Assembly (NCBI GenBank): GCA_013399015.1 | Contig: VWZX01010273.1 | Location: 7,639,385-7,703,384 of the forward strand | Source of the DNA: Galbula dea | Lineage: Eukaryota > Chordata > Aves > Piciformes > Galbulidae | DNA: 64,000 bases | Direction: 5' to 3' | In this document: positions 1-13,900 of the stretch, piece by piece | How the letters are laid out: each line of letters opens with the position of its first letter | Numbering within the stretch: the first letter of the stretch is position 1 | The notes under the pieces: model-generated | Seen by the model: only the letters and a program-made list of their open reading frames with translations | Told to the model about the DNA's origin: nothing | The model's database searches: none | Position numbers and translations under genes: made by a program

Positions 1-3000
1 AAGTCAGGGCTCCATGCCAGGCACTCTTGTGTGTTATTAATTATTGGGAACACTCCTGCATTCTGTTTTCATTTCCTGACATTAATGGGTATTGCTTGTA
101 GTACAATTACAAGCACAGCTACTCCCCTGGACTGACTCAACACACACCACCCCCCACAAGAGGACAGACACCAGAAAAGATCTGCTTCCCCAGAAGGCTT
201 GAAGCAAACAGGACACACAACCTCTGTGAGGTTTGACTGACCACCAGGTGCTCCAGAAGCTCCAGTGAAGGCACAAGGGCAATCTCCAGCAAAGGGATCT
301 GACCCTGCAGGCAGTGGAGGAACATCCTTGGCCCTGGCACACCAGCCCTAACTGAGTGCTCCTGCTTCCAAATCCATTTTTTACTGCTGTGCACAGAGCT
401 TCAGGATTTCAAAAGCCCCAGACTCTAAGAGGAACCAGTTGGCATAGCAGTGGGGAGAACATGCTGAGTCCTAGATCTAGCATGTGCCCTTCTAGATAGC
501 AGATATTGGCTAAACAGGCCTGGAAAATTCCAGAAGGGCCATCCTAGGGGTGCAGAAGAGTTGTTGAGCAAAGAGACTCCTTTTGTTATTGTTGCTTTGA
601 AAAGAATCAGAGCTTTCAGGGAAGTGTTTGCACCCTTTGCAAACCAGAGAGGTCAAAGTTTTTGACTGAGAATCAAACCCCTTACTCCAAAAGAAGAAAC
701 CTGTTTCCACTCCTTTCCACCTTCCTCTTTAGAACATCCAGATAATGTCATGGTCTCATTTTTAGACACAGGACTCTTTGTACTAAAGAAAACATTAGTT
801 CTCATAGAGATGTAGCTTCATCTTATCCTATGTGCTCACCAGAGATCTGCCCAGACCCAAAACTGAACCTGAAAGACAGCTGGGATAATGCTACCAAAGG
901 TTCCTCAAAACCATCCAGCAATAATGAACAAATTAATTACCTCCATTGCAAAGTTGAGGGTGCAGTGGCTGTAGAGCAGCCTGGCTGCAGTAAAGTCAAG
1001 GTATAATTTACAGAAGTCTTTTTCTTGAACTGAATGAATCTTTCACTGTGGAAGACCATGACTTGTCCAGCTTCACACTGCTGCCACAGCTGTCCTGCAG
1101 ATAGGAGGCATGCTACAGAAGAGAAGACTTGTGAGCAGCTGCTTCCCTGAGTGCCCTGGCAGGCAGGTAAGGTTCTCTCAGCTAGGACATCTCTCCTTTC
1201 AATGGAACACAGCATCCACCAGATCATTGGCTCTGTACTGCTCCTCTCCAGACACAGTTCTACATCACACCCTGACCCCTTGCAGTCACAATGAGCTTGG
1301 AAAAACAGGGGTGGAAACTACTGATTCAAGTGCTCAAAGGCTCACACAGGCAGTCCAACCCCAAGCATCCCCTGCAGGTTCTCAGCTCAGAACTCAGAAG
1401 ATCTCAATCAGCTTTCTCATAGAAAACCTCTGCACTGTTAAAATGATGCCTCCACCTCACCAAAACACAGCTTGCCCTCACTCACCTCCTGCTCAGCCCT
1501 GAACTGCCACCACTTGTCCTGTGCATTCACTCATTCCCTGCAACACATTCATCCTGCTCTAGAAGAAAACAGCTCCTATTCCCTATGGTTTAGCCTCAAA
1601 GGCCACAGGATGGAAATCACTATTTCCCAACAGCCTTAGATTAAGGGTATTTCTGGAGACAAGTAGCTCCTGTCACTCAAATATCTCTTTCTTCTCTTTT
1701 TCCAGCAGCAGGAGTGTACTAAACCTTTCAAAGCATATAGTCTACAGCAATCAAACACAATATTTAGTATATAAATGTTCAGATGCTTGATTTGTACACA
1801 AAGTCTTTTTCAAAGAGGCTTTTAAAGTAGCTATTAGGGAGCAGCTTGAGATTCTGATCAAAGTGCCTCAGAGGAGGCAATTTCTCAGCAAACATCAGCA
1901 GCAAGTGGCTAAGGAAGGTCCAACTGAACCCAAAATGTACATGTTGAATCCCCCTCCATTCAGCAAGTGCTTCCTTCCTTCTGAATACCTGAGCTCCCAA
2001 AGAATTTGACTCTCCAAGACAGTTTAGCTCTCAGGAAGAATGTTAATTTTCTTGGACTCAATTCCAAATTGGGAATAGGATACAAGGCTTCAGATGAAGT
2101 GGTCAGGATTGTTAGAGTTGTGGCTCTTCAAAAAGATCAGTGGTTTAATAACCAAAGAAATCAATGTAGTTTTGCATCCAGTGTCATCACAGCAACACAG
2201 GAAAATTAATGATGTCTCCAAGCTAGAACTGTAACACAAACCAACTCAACTCATGAATTCATTATATATGGTGAAGAGTTATCATGCACAAAATTACACA
2301 GGCTATGAAATTGGATTAGCAACTGTTGTAGTGCAGAACAAGTCCTCTATATGCTCAAGGAGGTACACAAAATATCCTGTGGAGCCATAGTCCTCATTTA
2401 GCTCACCTGAAACACAATCACATGAGAATTGCTTTTGTTTCACCAGATCATTACCACATGTTCAGAGATCTGCCAAGCCCCTCTGAGAGCAACAAACTAC
2501 AACCTCATTCCTCTTGGCACACTACAGAATTACCCCTGTTGTGAGAGGGGATGGGGAGAAAGCCTATTCTTAACCAGCAGTGCTGTCTCCTCCAGGTCTG
2601 TACAATGCTGTCTTTTTCCTCCCATCAAAACAGGTGAACAACTTCTTTATGCTTAGTCTCTGAAATTTTAGACATGAAAGTAGTAAAAGCTACTTTGAGA
2701 GTTTTAGTAACACACCAGTGACAGCACAAATCCTGTCCTTGAACAGTGTAGATAGGAAGAACAGATCTGGACTACTCAACCTGAACACAGGAGCTGCATC
2801 AGAACACTGTGGTCCCAGTCCCTCCACCACCACGACAAAGACTTGTGTCCTGGAGCTGCAGGGTTCCTCTGATGTGCTCTCAAATAACCTGCTAAAAAGG
2901 CCCAAAACTAAGTACAACTGGAGTTCAAACAACCAAAGAAGTTGTCATTGTTGCCAACAATATTAAGGCTTTCAAAGGCCCAACACATCTGTTATTCAGC

Positions 3001-4524
3001 AACTGCAGAAACAGGTGTGAGTCTGCATATTCAGAAGGTTCCTCAGATGTCTCCAGCAGGCACTCATATCAGCATCACCAGAGATGAATTTATAAAGTGC
3101 CACACAACAGCCAAGCCCTTTTGTTACAGCAAGAGAGCAACCAAAGCAGCAGAATATCATCTATATTTCAAAAGGGACTGATCCTAGCTTCTCTTTCCCA
3201 AAGGCTTTGTTGATTTGGGGGTTGGTGGTTTTTTTCCTGGTAGGAGTTAGGAACTTAGCTGATCAGGATGTCCTTAGGTTACAGCAGTTTGTATCAGAGT
3301 TTCTCTTTTTATTTCACCACAGTTAGCAAGCAGTATTTGTCTCCTCTCCTTTCTCCCACATGCTTTTTCCTCTCTACTTCTAAACTTGAACTGATTTGTG
3401 GGCAAATTTTTAGGAGGTATGACTGAGCTGTTTGAATGGCAGATGTTCTGAGCTATGCAGATACCATTTTCTACCAACATCAGTTAAAACCCAAACAACT
3501 CTCCTCGTTTCAACCAACACAAGTGACCATCCCATTCCACTTTGGAAAATGAACATTGGAGATGAAGCAATTCCCTGCTTGAGTCACAGAATCACACAGA
3601 ATCATGAAGGTTGGAAGAGACCTCTAAGAACATCAAGTCCAACACAGGTGAACACCTAAGAGACCTCTTGGTACAGTCAACTACTGGACTTTTAGGAACA
3701 AGAGAACTACCACTACCTTTTGAGAAGCAGCTGACTATTGCAGCCTCTTCCCAGACAGTCATCAAAGGGAGGATGGAGGAGGAGCTTGGTTTCCTCACAA
3801 CCACAATGGTGACTATGACCAAATCTGCAGCCTGTCAGGCATTTCTCTTAGCTTAAATACCACTGTAAACCTGCTCCCTGCTCTCACCCACAGCTCAGTA
3901 CAACTGCTTCTGCTACCACTCACCCTATTGAGCAGGGAACCAGCTGAAGCTAAACCATGTTTTTTTTGGGGCTGGTTATCTTTCCTAGCTTGAATCAGTT
4001 CCAGAATTGGCCATGTGCAGAGACACCAGGTAGGGCATGATAGCTCTGTGCCTACTTGAGCTGGAAGGTTGCACCAGAAGAAGTGTTCTTCCAGTTCAAT
4101 GCTAAGCAAATGGAGAGGGAGGTCTGAAATCCAGGTCTCAGGGCTGGAGTTCTGCTGGGAAGCATCCAGGTCACTTGCAGGCAGAAGCATCTGAGGGTTG
4201 TGGTCTCTGCATGTTTTCTCCCAGTGGTGGTGAGATAGTGACAATTGTATTTAAAGTGTTTCTCTTCTCTTACAGCTTTCTTTAGACTCCTCCTACCACA
4301 AGCCACTTGACTTTCTTTTCTCACATCAACAAGAAGAATTACACACACTTGGCATGTAAAAAGGTGACTTAAAAAGGCTCAACATTTCCCTCCCCAAATC
4401 CTTGGGAGGTGGAGTCACTTTCATGACTTTAAAAAGGCAAATATGGCACAAAAGAATGGAAATTAAGTTAAAAAAATCAATTTTATAAATATTCTTCCTC
4501 TGTACAATTTCTCACAGCCCCAAA
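1..4524. other. Intergenic DNA downstream of LRP5
   Basis: No convincing coding sequence in any frame: the open frames are short, unlike known proteins and not flanked by plausible splice sites in a consistent frame. One CR1 3' tail lies at about 3584-3645. Nothing else recognisable. In other vertebrates I recall PPP6R3 as the next gene downstream of LRP5; none of its exons are recognised here. Confidence 0.7.
3584..3645 (-). mobile_element. CR1 LINE, 3' tail fragment
   Basis: Contains the CR1 3' terminal sequence on the minus strand (plus strand reads agaatcatgaaggttggaag, then agacctctaagaacatcaag), with doubled cacagaat octamers. Only the last 60 or so bases are recognisable. It is heavily 5' truncated and not coding. 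Confidence 0.75.
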
Positions 4525-4543
4525 CCCTCCCACACACCCATTT

Positions 4544-4549
4544 TTTATT
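4544..4549 (-). promoter_or_regulatory. AATAAA poly(A) signal, distal, with G/T-rich downstream element
   Basis: A perfect AATAAA on the minus strand, about 140 nt after the stop. It is followed directly by a G/T-rich stretch (GGGTGTGTGGGAGGGTTTGG) at about 4541-4520, as expected for a CstF-bound downstream element. This is the preferred candidate for the main LRP5 poly(A) site. Confidence 0.6.
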
Positions 4550-4593
4550 CACATTTCTCTTTTTTTTGTTTGTTTTTCAATTTCCCACCCCAC

Positions 4594-4599
4594 TTTATT
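4594..4599 (-). promoter_or_regulatory. AATAAA poly(A) signal, proximal
   Basis: A perfect AATAAA on the minus strand, about 90 nt after the stop codon. The sequence after it is A-rich rather than G/T-rich, which makes it the weaker of the two candidates. Confidence 0.45.
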
Positions 4600-4611
4600 T
4601 TTAAATCATAA

Positions 4612-4630
4612 AATATATATATATATATAT
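4612..4630. repeat. (AT)n microsatellite in the LRP5 3' UTR
   Basis: About nine uninterrupted AT units inside an A+T-rich block just downstream of the coding end. Likely length-polymorphic. Confidence 0.85.
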
Positions 4631-4686
4631 TTTTAAATCTGTTCATATCTTAAAATATTTACAGGAGAAAGTTCCTTCTGTTGAGG

Positions 4687-4948
4687 TCATGAGGAGTCTG
4701 TACAAGGAGAAGGTGGAGGGGGATAGAGGTGAAAATAGCTTCGTTCTGTGGCAGGAGAGGGAGGGCAGCTTTCCTCTGCTGACATGTACTGGCTGCGAGG
4801 GGTGGGTGGAGGGGGGTAAGGGTCTGAGTCTGAGTTCAAATCTATGTAGTATTTGTTGGCCTTCCATCGACTAGTGGTGTAGTCACTGTCACAGACATCT
4901 GTGCTGCAGGGGGTGGTAGGGGGAGCTATCCCTCGGATGAGGTATGGC
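4687..4948 (-). CDS. LRP5: LRP5 exon 23: C-terminal tail and stop codon
   Basis: 262 coding bp, acceptor cttgcag|G, TGA stop at 4689-4687. Encodes PYLIRGIAPPTTPCSTDVCD, SDYTTSRWKANKYYIDLNSD and SDPYPPPPTPRSQYMSAEES, ending CPPSPATERSYFHL, YPPPPSPCTDSS. Four more proline-directed motifs (APPTTPCSTD, PPPPTPRSQ, CPPSPATERS, PPPPSPCTDSS) complete the set of five. RWKANKYYIDLNSDSDPY and ERSYFHLYPP identify LRP5 rather than LRP6. The exon continues into the 3' UTR. Confidence 0.98.
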
Positions 4949-7900
4949 CTGCAAGACAAGCACAAAAGCACCTGCATTAGTTGCCAGCTGGGGAGAGGAA
5001 GGAAAAAACAACCCAAAAAAGAGGTTGAGAATGAACAGCTCTGTGTCCTCAGCTCCAGGGGTCTGCTCCTTAATCCTATGTCAGGCCTTCAGTCAGGTTT
5101 TCAGAGGAACCCCACAAGGAGTACCTGAAATGTTTTAAACTCAAAGGGCACAACCACCCTCAGCAGTGCATTCTTCCAGCCCAGACCATGCCACAGGTTG
5201 TCCTGTCAAAGAGTTTTAAGATAAGCTTGAGGAACAAGTAGAAAACACCAACCTCCTTCATACATGATGCTAAAGGACTATTACTTAGCAATATAATCTA
5301 TGTTACTTAGCAATATAACCTCCACCACTCAGCAATGTAGCCTCCACCACTTAGCAATATAACCTCCATCATTTAGCAACATAACCTCCATCATTTAGCA
5401 ATGTAACCTCTATAGATATTAGATTATTACCCAGCAACACTGTACTGAGAGGCACCAAGCCCTGCTGTGTCAAAATCAGCACACAAAGCCAATATTTAAC
5501 ACCAAAACTGGCATAACCTCGATTTAATTGCTCATCTCTTAAGAGAGGGGAAGGTGGTTTGAGACAAGGTAAAGTCTAAACACAAACATTTTGCTTACAA
5601 TCCAAAAGCAGATCAAGAGAAGATTTATCAACAAGTTTTATCTGAGCTGTACCTGTAAGATCTTGTGGTTGAAGGAATGTTTGAGGAGTAGAACATCTCT
5701 GCATTGTACAGGGAGCGGTCGGTGGCTGGGGATGGAGGTGGGTTCAAGATCTAGGAGGAATAGGGAAAAAAACAGTGTGAAAGTTTGGGTTAATGACACA
5801 ACTCTATTTATTTTGAAAAGACCATTTGTGGCTTTGCTTTGTCACTCATCCTTATTTGGGTTTCCAATCCTTGCTGCTTGGGTGGGGAAATGCATTTTTA
5901 AAGGTGATGAGGCTTTGCGCTGGGCTTAGGTACAATGTACTTCCAAGTTGTCACAATACAGGGAATTTTCCTCCTTGCCACATCAGCTGGCAGGCTGAGG
6001 TAAAGCAGGACATTAGACCCAGTTTTACTGAACCTCAGTGCACTTCCTTGGACACCAGGACTGCTACCATCCTCAGCAGATGCTAATGGGAAATAGAGTC
6101 TGTGCCACTCCCAGCCCCTAAACATAGCCCCAGTCAACAGCAGGGTCAGGAGGCCAAGTTCCTTTACTATAACCAATGCAACTCCTTCCTTCCCTGAAGG
6201 CTTCCTTTTTATTGTCATTCTGTAAACACATCATTTTGAGACAGTTCACAATGCAAAGCCATAGTCATAGCCTGCCCTAGCCTGGGTGTGTTTAGATATG
6301 GTTGCTGGTAACCCTCACACTAGGAAGACAGTTTATTATGCTTCAGAATCCTTCAAGATTCTTCCCCTAGCAGGAAGCAGAACCCCTGACATGACCATCA
6401 GGATACTGGCCTAAATCCATGGTGAGAGCTTCATCCCTTCCAACGTGGAAAATTACAGCATTGCTGTTGATGGCAGAGACTTGCTCCTGATGTGAGTGTC
6501 TTGTACACAGCTTGTCCTGGGCCTTCTGCCAAGCCATGGCCTGCCACAGTGACCATGATAGCATCCTTCCTCTGCCTCTGCTCTTCTCTCATCAGAAGAG
6601 TGTAAAAAATCACTGGAGTGGAAAACATTGTTTAGGTCTTCACTGTGCAATGTCCAGCAAATTGATTCCTGGCTATTGAGTTGAACCAGAAGCACTAAGG
6701 ACAAAACTGTCAAGATGACAAAATGCTGGCAAACAGGAACCTCTGAATGTCTCTCCTTCATATTCTTCATTGTTTCCATTCATACTGTACATCTTTGAAT
6801 TCATGAAACACTGATTGACCAAAATCCTCTCACTTCCAGCAGTTCAAAGCCAGAAATAGAGCTAAATTACAGCTGAAGAACTCCAAGCAAAGTAAACTCT
6901 GCTGGTGCCAGTCTCTTCTCCCAGGGCACAGTTTTCTGAATCAACAAGCAACAATTTACCTAACCAGCAAGTCAAGCTTATTTCTTCTGTGTTTGCAATG
7001 CAGCCCTGTCATGTCTTGTGTGTCTTTACTCCATGTGTGCCTGCAGCACTACACAGTGCAAAATGTCAGCAGGTCACCCTGGTGGAAAAGGACCTGGGGG
7101 TTGATGTGAAAACAATCTATGGATAGAATAGAATCTCACTGGTCACCCTGAGCCTGTGTATCATGAACTAACAGCCAGGAACAATTGTTATTAACATTCT
7201 GTTTAGCAGCACAGATCATCATCTCCCTGTCCTTCAGGAGTGGGAGATATCTAACTCACCAGTACCTTCTCAAGACCTACCTGTGGGTAGAAAGTGGCTT
7301 TAGTGCTGGATGAGCTACTTGAAGAGGCTCCAGTAACGTGGTTTCTGTCATACAAGGGGGCACCACTGCTTCCTCCCATGAGACTCATGGAGCTAATCAT
7401 GGACTTTCCACATGAGATGCCTGAGGTGGGACAGGGAGGAAAAGCAAGGTTAGGTAAACCACAGCATCATCTGCCTGTGCCAAACAGAAAGCAAAGCTGT
7501 GCAGTGCTACTGGTTGTCACTTTGGGAACTGTTTTGTGTAAAACCTTGAGGATTACAAGGAACAATGTGAAGAAAACATCTCACTCCCAGACCATCTATT
7601 GTCTGAACTCCTCACAAACCCCTCTCTCAATCTCTGCTGAGAAAGGAATCTCCAAAGCAGTTGATCTTAACTTTTCACCCAAATTGTCAAGGAAGAGATT
7701 TTCCAAATAAACTCAGGCATTTGCAAAAAAAAAAGAAGTATAATACAATGCCCAAGAAAAACAAGCTAGAGACCTCCAAAGTTTCCATCTCCATCCAAAG
7801 AAATTCAATTGCAAGGACATGGACAACAGCAAAATTAATTCTTTTTATGGGGGAAAAAAACCCAACAATGTTGCTTAAACTGAAAATCGGCAGAGGCAAA

Positions 7901-10900
7901 AGGAAGGAAATCTGAGTGACAGGAAAACATTCTCCACTCTGTTTGACTTCAATATACACTTAAAATCAGACAATACATTTTCAGCTGCTTCCTGTCAGAC
8001 TACTCTGTGTTAATCCAAGAGTTTAGTTTGGGGAAATTTCCAGCTGCAGAAAATACTTGAGAGAAGCAGAGTGACTCCAGTTGTGATCACCAGTCACTAC
8101 TAGTGCTCTGCATGCCATGGCACTAGGAACCTCTGTCTTTGGAATGACCAGCAGCAGCTTACTTTAGCCCCTCCAGAGGTAGAGATGAAACCCACTGACA
8201 CTTGCAAGGTCCTTACCAGTAAAAGTGCCATGCTGAGAACTTCCTGGAGCAATAAAATTGAGAGGGACATGAGGGGTGCCACTGACATACTCATGTGGAA
8301 AGGGACTGTTGGGGCCAGTGTAGCGCTGACACACCACTCGCTGGCAAACAAAGTACATTCCTCCCATGACAAAAAGGGACAGTATGATACCAATGACAGG
8401 CCCAATGGCACTGCTGTGTGGCTGTGACTCATCTGAGGCTGGCTTTGTTTTTTCTGGAAAGAGAGCAGAGGAAAAAAAATAATACAAGAGGTCATTAAAC
8501 ATAGGACAATATGGATATTGCTGTCCTGGAGCTGGTGCACCAGATCTGTCAGCTCACAGTCATTCACACAGGGGTTTGGGAAGCATCTGCATCCAATTCA
8601 GGCAGCTCTAAGTCCATATATTCTGATTTTAATGCACAAGACTTCATTGCTCCTCTTCCCCTCCATGTACATCAAGTGGAAAGCCCTCTCAGAGATGGGC
8701 TCAAGTGTTGTTGCACCTCAGAGGTGGAAGGGCTCCTCTCTGTCCAGCAATTCATCTTCCAACAGGATTACCCTTGGTATCAGAAACTAATTTGCTTTTC
8801 TTGTCCCCACAAAGCCTACAGGTTAAGGATGTAGGACACTTACATCAAGTCCTTTAGCAGAGAGGAGTCTGCTCTCTCAAAAGCCATTTGGGTTAGCAAT
8901 AACATGAAAAATGAAAGGATTTCCCCAGCAGGGAAGCTACCATATGTATTGAGCAGTGGATGTCTCTCTAGCTAAAATAGTTCTTAAACCAGAAGACTTT
9001 TCCTTCATAAAATATGATTTGCTTTCTAAAGAATATCTCAAATACTTTCTACTTATTTCTTTTTCCTCTATATGGCCCAATGTTAAACCATCTGAGATGA
9101 GCTACACATCATATCTCCCTCTGATTAGTTTCAAAATGACTAACCTGACACCTCTCTTATTCCCAGGTAACATTCTGCAGTGAAAACAATTTTTTCCACA
9201 TGATTCACACAACATTCATCATTTTATTATTTGTTTTTTTGCATAAACAAATATATATATATTCATAAAGTGGGGGAAAAAATAGTAAGCAAAAATAAAC
9301 TTGTCCAAAGCTTCTCAATTTTACATGTTTGGACCAAGCCATAGACCCCTTCTCCCCATGGTGAAACTGCAAGAAGTGAAATGGTTTCACTTCATAAAAC
9401 TTTTCTCCTGTGGTTCTGGTTTCATTCCCAAAAAACAACTGAAATGTGAGAAGGAGGCTAAAGGCAAGACAAAGATTCACCAATAAACTCTTAGCAGCTC
9501 AGCATCAAGAACTCATTTCTGCCTTAAGTCTTTCCCTACTTTTCAGGCTTCTTAGCTCATGACAGATTTTGTTATTGGCTGATGCCTTAATTTTCAAACA
9601 GATTAGTTCAGCTATGATACCAGAAAAAAGCAGAGCCAAAATTAAAACAACTTCCCAAATTAGCCAATTTGAAATGCACAAGTCTCATTTTGGCTAAACC
9701 TAGCTTCTTCTGAATGCAAGCCCTAGAAAGTAGCAATCAGTTTTATTTCCTGCTTGAGTTTTTTGCCTCAGTCCAGCAAGAAACCAGAGAATGCTGTGTT
9801 CCATGAAGGGCCTCCACAGGAGACACTCTTCTGTCTACATGAAGACACATTTCAATCAGTCCATGCCTAATTGCAGGACTGGGCTCAAAATGCAGACAGG
9901 AAACAGCTGCAATAACTCAGCAGCACAAAAGTTTGCCAAGTGCACAAAGAAAATAAACTAAAACAAAGGCAGAAGTGGCTTTACATTATCCTGTGAACTG
10001 GGGGAACTGGGTGAGAGCTGAGAGATAAATGGAAGGTGTGGGAGAAGCATGTTCAGTCTGACATTCCAACAGGAGAGCTACACAGCTCTTGTCACCATTC
10101 TCGGTGTCTTCTCTTCACCACTTGGGTTCCTTTCACCACTCCTGCTCATGAAGTACACTTTTCCTTGCTGTACCCACCATGAGGATGGAAGGAAGAAACA
10201 AGGTTACCCTGACCAGACCTGGTGACCCCTTCTCCTCTCATCTCAGCAGTGAAACAGCTTCTGACAACTGGTGCTTCAAAATCTGACAAGACTCTAAGGT
10301 ATTACAGACCTCACAAGCAGCCAAGGTCCTACAGGCAACATGACTTAAGTGCAGCATTTCTCTACACAAACCCAACACAAGGTGTTTGTGCAGAATGAAT
10401 TGCTGACAGACCAGCCCATTTATTGGCTTCTGTTCTAAAATGTTACATCCCAGCTGAACCAGCTGTGAGCTCCTAAATGCTCCCTTTTATCTGCCCCCCC
10501 TGCCTGAAAACCTGGTGCAGTAGCCACCCTGCTGGTGCAAGCAGAGCACACGTAAGGGAACTTCACTGTCCACTTCAGACTGCAATACAACAGACCCCAC
10601 TAAGGACTCACCCAGCAGCTGCCATCAGTGTGTCTGTGACTTGCATAGATCTACTGCCATGAGAATTTAAAACAATATTTGGCCCAGAAAGAGAAAGGTC
10701 TCATCTTCTTGTCTTATCTCCACCTTTAAGAGACCAGCTTGTGGTCTCTTGTGGCTACTTGCTCATTGCATGCTAGTTCCTCCAGACAATTAGCTTCCAG
10801 CTTGTCCCCTCTAATTGCAGTGGGAAGGGTGGAATAACAGCATTACAGACTTGCTGGCCAATGCTGCAAGCTCACTCTCTTCTCTCACACAGGCCAAGGG

Positions 10901-13900
10901 AAGAGCATGACCATAGTTAGCAGCCAAACACAACTATGAGAGCATTTGGCCAAGATTCACTGGGCTTCCCTGAAAGAATATTACTATGCAAAGACTAGGG
11001 TTCTCCATGGGGGTGTAGGACCTTCTTGCTTGAACACAGCACTTGAATGCAAAAGAAAGACATCTCACCACACATCAGCTCATCAGAACCATCAATGCAA
11101 TCTGGGAAGGAGTCACACTGTTGCTTCAGGAGGATGCACTGGCCACTTGCACACCGGAACTGATTGGGTAGACAAATTGCTGCACAGAAAGAAAGAGAAG
11201 ATTAAGTGCCACTTGCATGGGATCATTTGAGCATCTTAAGAAAACAGGGCAGGCGACCCCAAACTGTCCAACAAAAGAAACCATCCCATGGCCATCATAT
11301 TCACTATCAAGCTGAGGGATCACGAGGGTCAAACCTCTTCTTCAATAGCCAGTGTCTGAGGAGCACTCTGTCTGTTCTGCCTTCAGTCCTGTGTTCCTGA
11401 GTCCAGTTCCCAAACCTAGCTCCTGAATCCCCTTCCCATCTGTCCAGTCTGAGGCACAACACCAGTGCTGCCACAACACCAGTGGTGACAGTGACATGAT
11501 TGCCATTGGGGGTTGGGATTTGATATTGGTTTGTATCTATTTCATTTTATTGTTATTATTTTCAATTAAAGCTGGTTTAGTTTCCCAGCCCATAAATCTC
11601 TCTCTCTTATTCCCTTTCTCTTCCCCTTAGGGAAGGCAGAGGGGTTCAGAGAGAGTGTCTGTCACTTGTTTGGTGGCCCTGACCCTTGACACAACCACAG
11701 GATTAGGTCCATCTCTTCCTCCCTGTGGCACCTTCCAGTGCCCACTGTCCAAAGGTGAAGTGGGCACCATGGAAAGAGTGCAAGCTCATATTTTGATCAT
11801 GCAGGAAAAAAAGCATGTGGCAACTTTTGCCAGTTTCTTTCCTGTTTTCATTCTGAACATGGCTTAAAGATACTCTCCCTAGCCTACCCCATATCTATGG
11901 TTACAGGGTCAGCAATTCATGTAGCTAAAGAGAAGTTTAATTTGAGCAACAGAATAAGAAAGAGGGATTGAAAAACAGGATCAGTAGACAGGTCAGTTAG
12001 GCTTATGGTTAAGGCTCTTTTCCCCCTATTTGGAACAAAAAATCATAGACATCTATGCATCAAGAACAGTTAGAATCCCAAATGGATGCTTATGATCAAA
12101 TTAATCTTACTATCACAATCAGCTTCATCAGATTTATCTTGGCAGTCAATTTCTCCATTACACCTCAAGTGTGCATCAATGCATTGTCCTTTCTCACACT
12201 GGAACTGGGCTGCAGAGCAGATGGGGCAGCTATCTTCATCACTCTGGTCATCACACTCTGGAAAGCCATCACACCTCCATGCCATTGGGATACAGTCAAT
12301 CTCCCCAGTTGCACAGGTAAACTGGTCTGGGGAACAAGTGGGAGGTTCTGGAGAAGGAGAAAGCAAAGCATCTTTGTGTAGTCAGTGTTAGCCTTCACAA
12401 CAGACCAAAAATGGGATGAACTTCTTCCAGACTTCTGCCTGGATTGAAGTTCTTCTGTGACAAGATTAAGATTCCAGCAAAGAGGAAAAGATGTTTTAGC
12501 ATAGGGAATGAAGTTTGTCAACTCCCTAACAAAGCCAGGATGCATGCTGGTTGAAGAGCATGCTCTAGCAGATGAGCACTGAACTAAGGACAGGAACTAC
12601 ACAGACTTATTTTGGCTGCAACAGCCACTTTTGGGAAGACACCATCATCATGCACATAAATTCAAATGAATATTCAATTTCTGATTGCAAACCACATTTT
12701 ACACAACTCTAATCCCTGCAACTACATTTGCCTGGAACAATTCTTCATAAAAAAGACCTGGCACATTGGGTTAACTGGCAATGAATACACCTAAAATGTG
12801 GAACAGATGCTTCTACAATATTTGCTTCTCTATTTTTCTCCACAAATAGATAGGAATTGAAAAAATATGAATGGAGAAAAAGTATCTCTAAAGGTCTGGT
12901 AAACATTAGTAAGTCCTCTTGCTGGAAACCCTCTGGGCTGCAGGTCAGTGGAGGTTCAAAGAGTAGCCTGAGGAGCACTGTAGGCCTGCCCTGATCTTCC
13001 ATTCTTCCAGTACAGTCAGAACCCTGGACCTTGTGCACATTTGTGATGTTTGCTGGACCTAGAGAAAGATGGGGCTGCCTTTAAACTTGACTTTTTATGG
13101 ACCCAAAGATCCTGGCATCACTCTCTTCCACATCATCCATACTGCTGCTCGAGTTGCAATCACCCTGAGAGCAATAAGCAGCAGCTACCACCTCAGGTGG
13201 GGATGTTGTGTCCACAGTGAGGAGGCATCTGCTGCAGTTAGTGACATGGCCACTGATTTCTAAAGTTGCTAGGTCAAATCCCTGGGGTGTAATTAAGTCA
13301 ATTAACAGAGGCAGTCTCTAGTTCCCAGAGCTGCTCTTGCCAGCTCATGCTCTAAGGAGATGCTTTACCACTTGGATTACCAGAGTACCACACAACACCC
13401 TGTCCATGACAAGAGGGAGTAAGCTGGAGGTGTGCTCTGACACTGGAGGCTAACACTCCTCTGGAAACCCAGGGAGCTTTTATTAACATTCAGGCTCAGG
13501 AATGGACTTCACAAAGAACCTGCCATCAGGAAAGGTTCTCACAACACTTTTGTATCAGTATTTTTCTCCTGAGGCTGGTGTTCCAGATCCTAGAGCTAAG
13601 CAACTACACACACAAAGTGTTTTTAAAGTGCTTCTGCCCTTCCTTCAACAAGGAGAAATGGTCAAGAGTGAGGCTCAAGTGTAATCAAGAGCTTGAAAAA
13701 CAAAATGCAAATAATTATCCAAATGCATTTGGGTTTTGAAAATGTTTGGAAGTTTCTGACTGAGGAGCATTTGTTGTAGCAGGAGGAGTATTACAAAGGT
13801 AGTCAGGGACCTGACAGCTGTAGATAAGATGCCAGATACACACATTAGGGTCATTCTTGAATTAAATCTTGGTATGAGTGTGCTGTTCAGACAGATTACT

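Larger units (their letters stand above)
4525..4686 (-). other. LRP5: LRP5 3' UTR (left limit estimated)
   Basis: Short A+T-rich untranslated region after the TGA. It contains an (AT)n run at about 4612-4630 and two AATAAA hexamers. The left limit is an estimate based on the second hexamer followed by a G/T-rich stretch on the transcript strand. The cleavage position itself cannot be seen in sequence. Confidence 0.6.

Noticed and set aside
1110..1502. 130-codon open frame on the plus strand
   Set aside because: Low-information Ser/Thr/Gln-rich translation with no motif. No evidence of coding.
3813..4244. 143-codon open frame on the minus strand, downstream of LRP5
   Set aside because: No recognisable domain, no splice or start context, and no similarity to the expected neighbour gene. 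Treated as chance.
5282..5412. CRISPR-like array
   Set aside because: The copies are contiguous with no unique spacers, and the setting is a vertebrate intron. It is a minisatellite.
7078..7106. Possible CR1 internal fragment (aaaggacctgggggttgatg)
   Set aside because: Too short and without flanking CR1 sequence to support a call.
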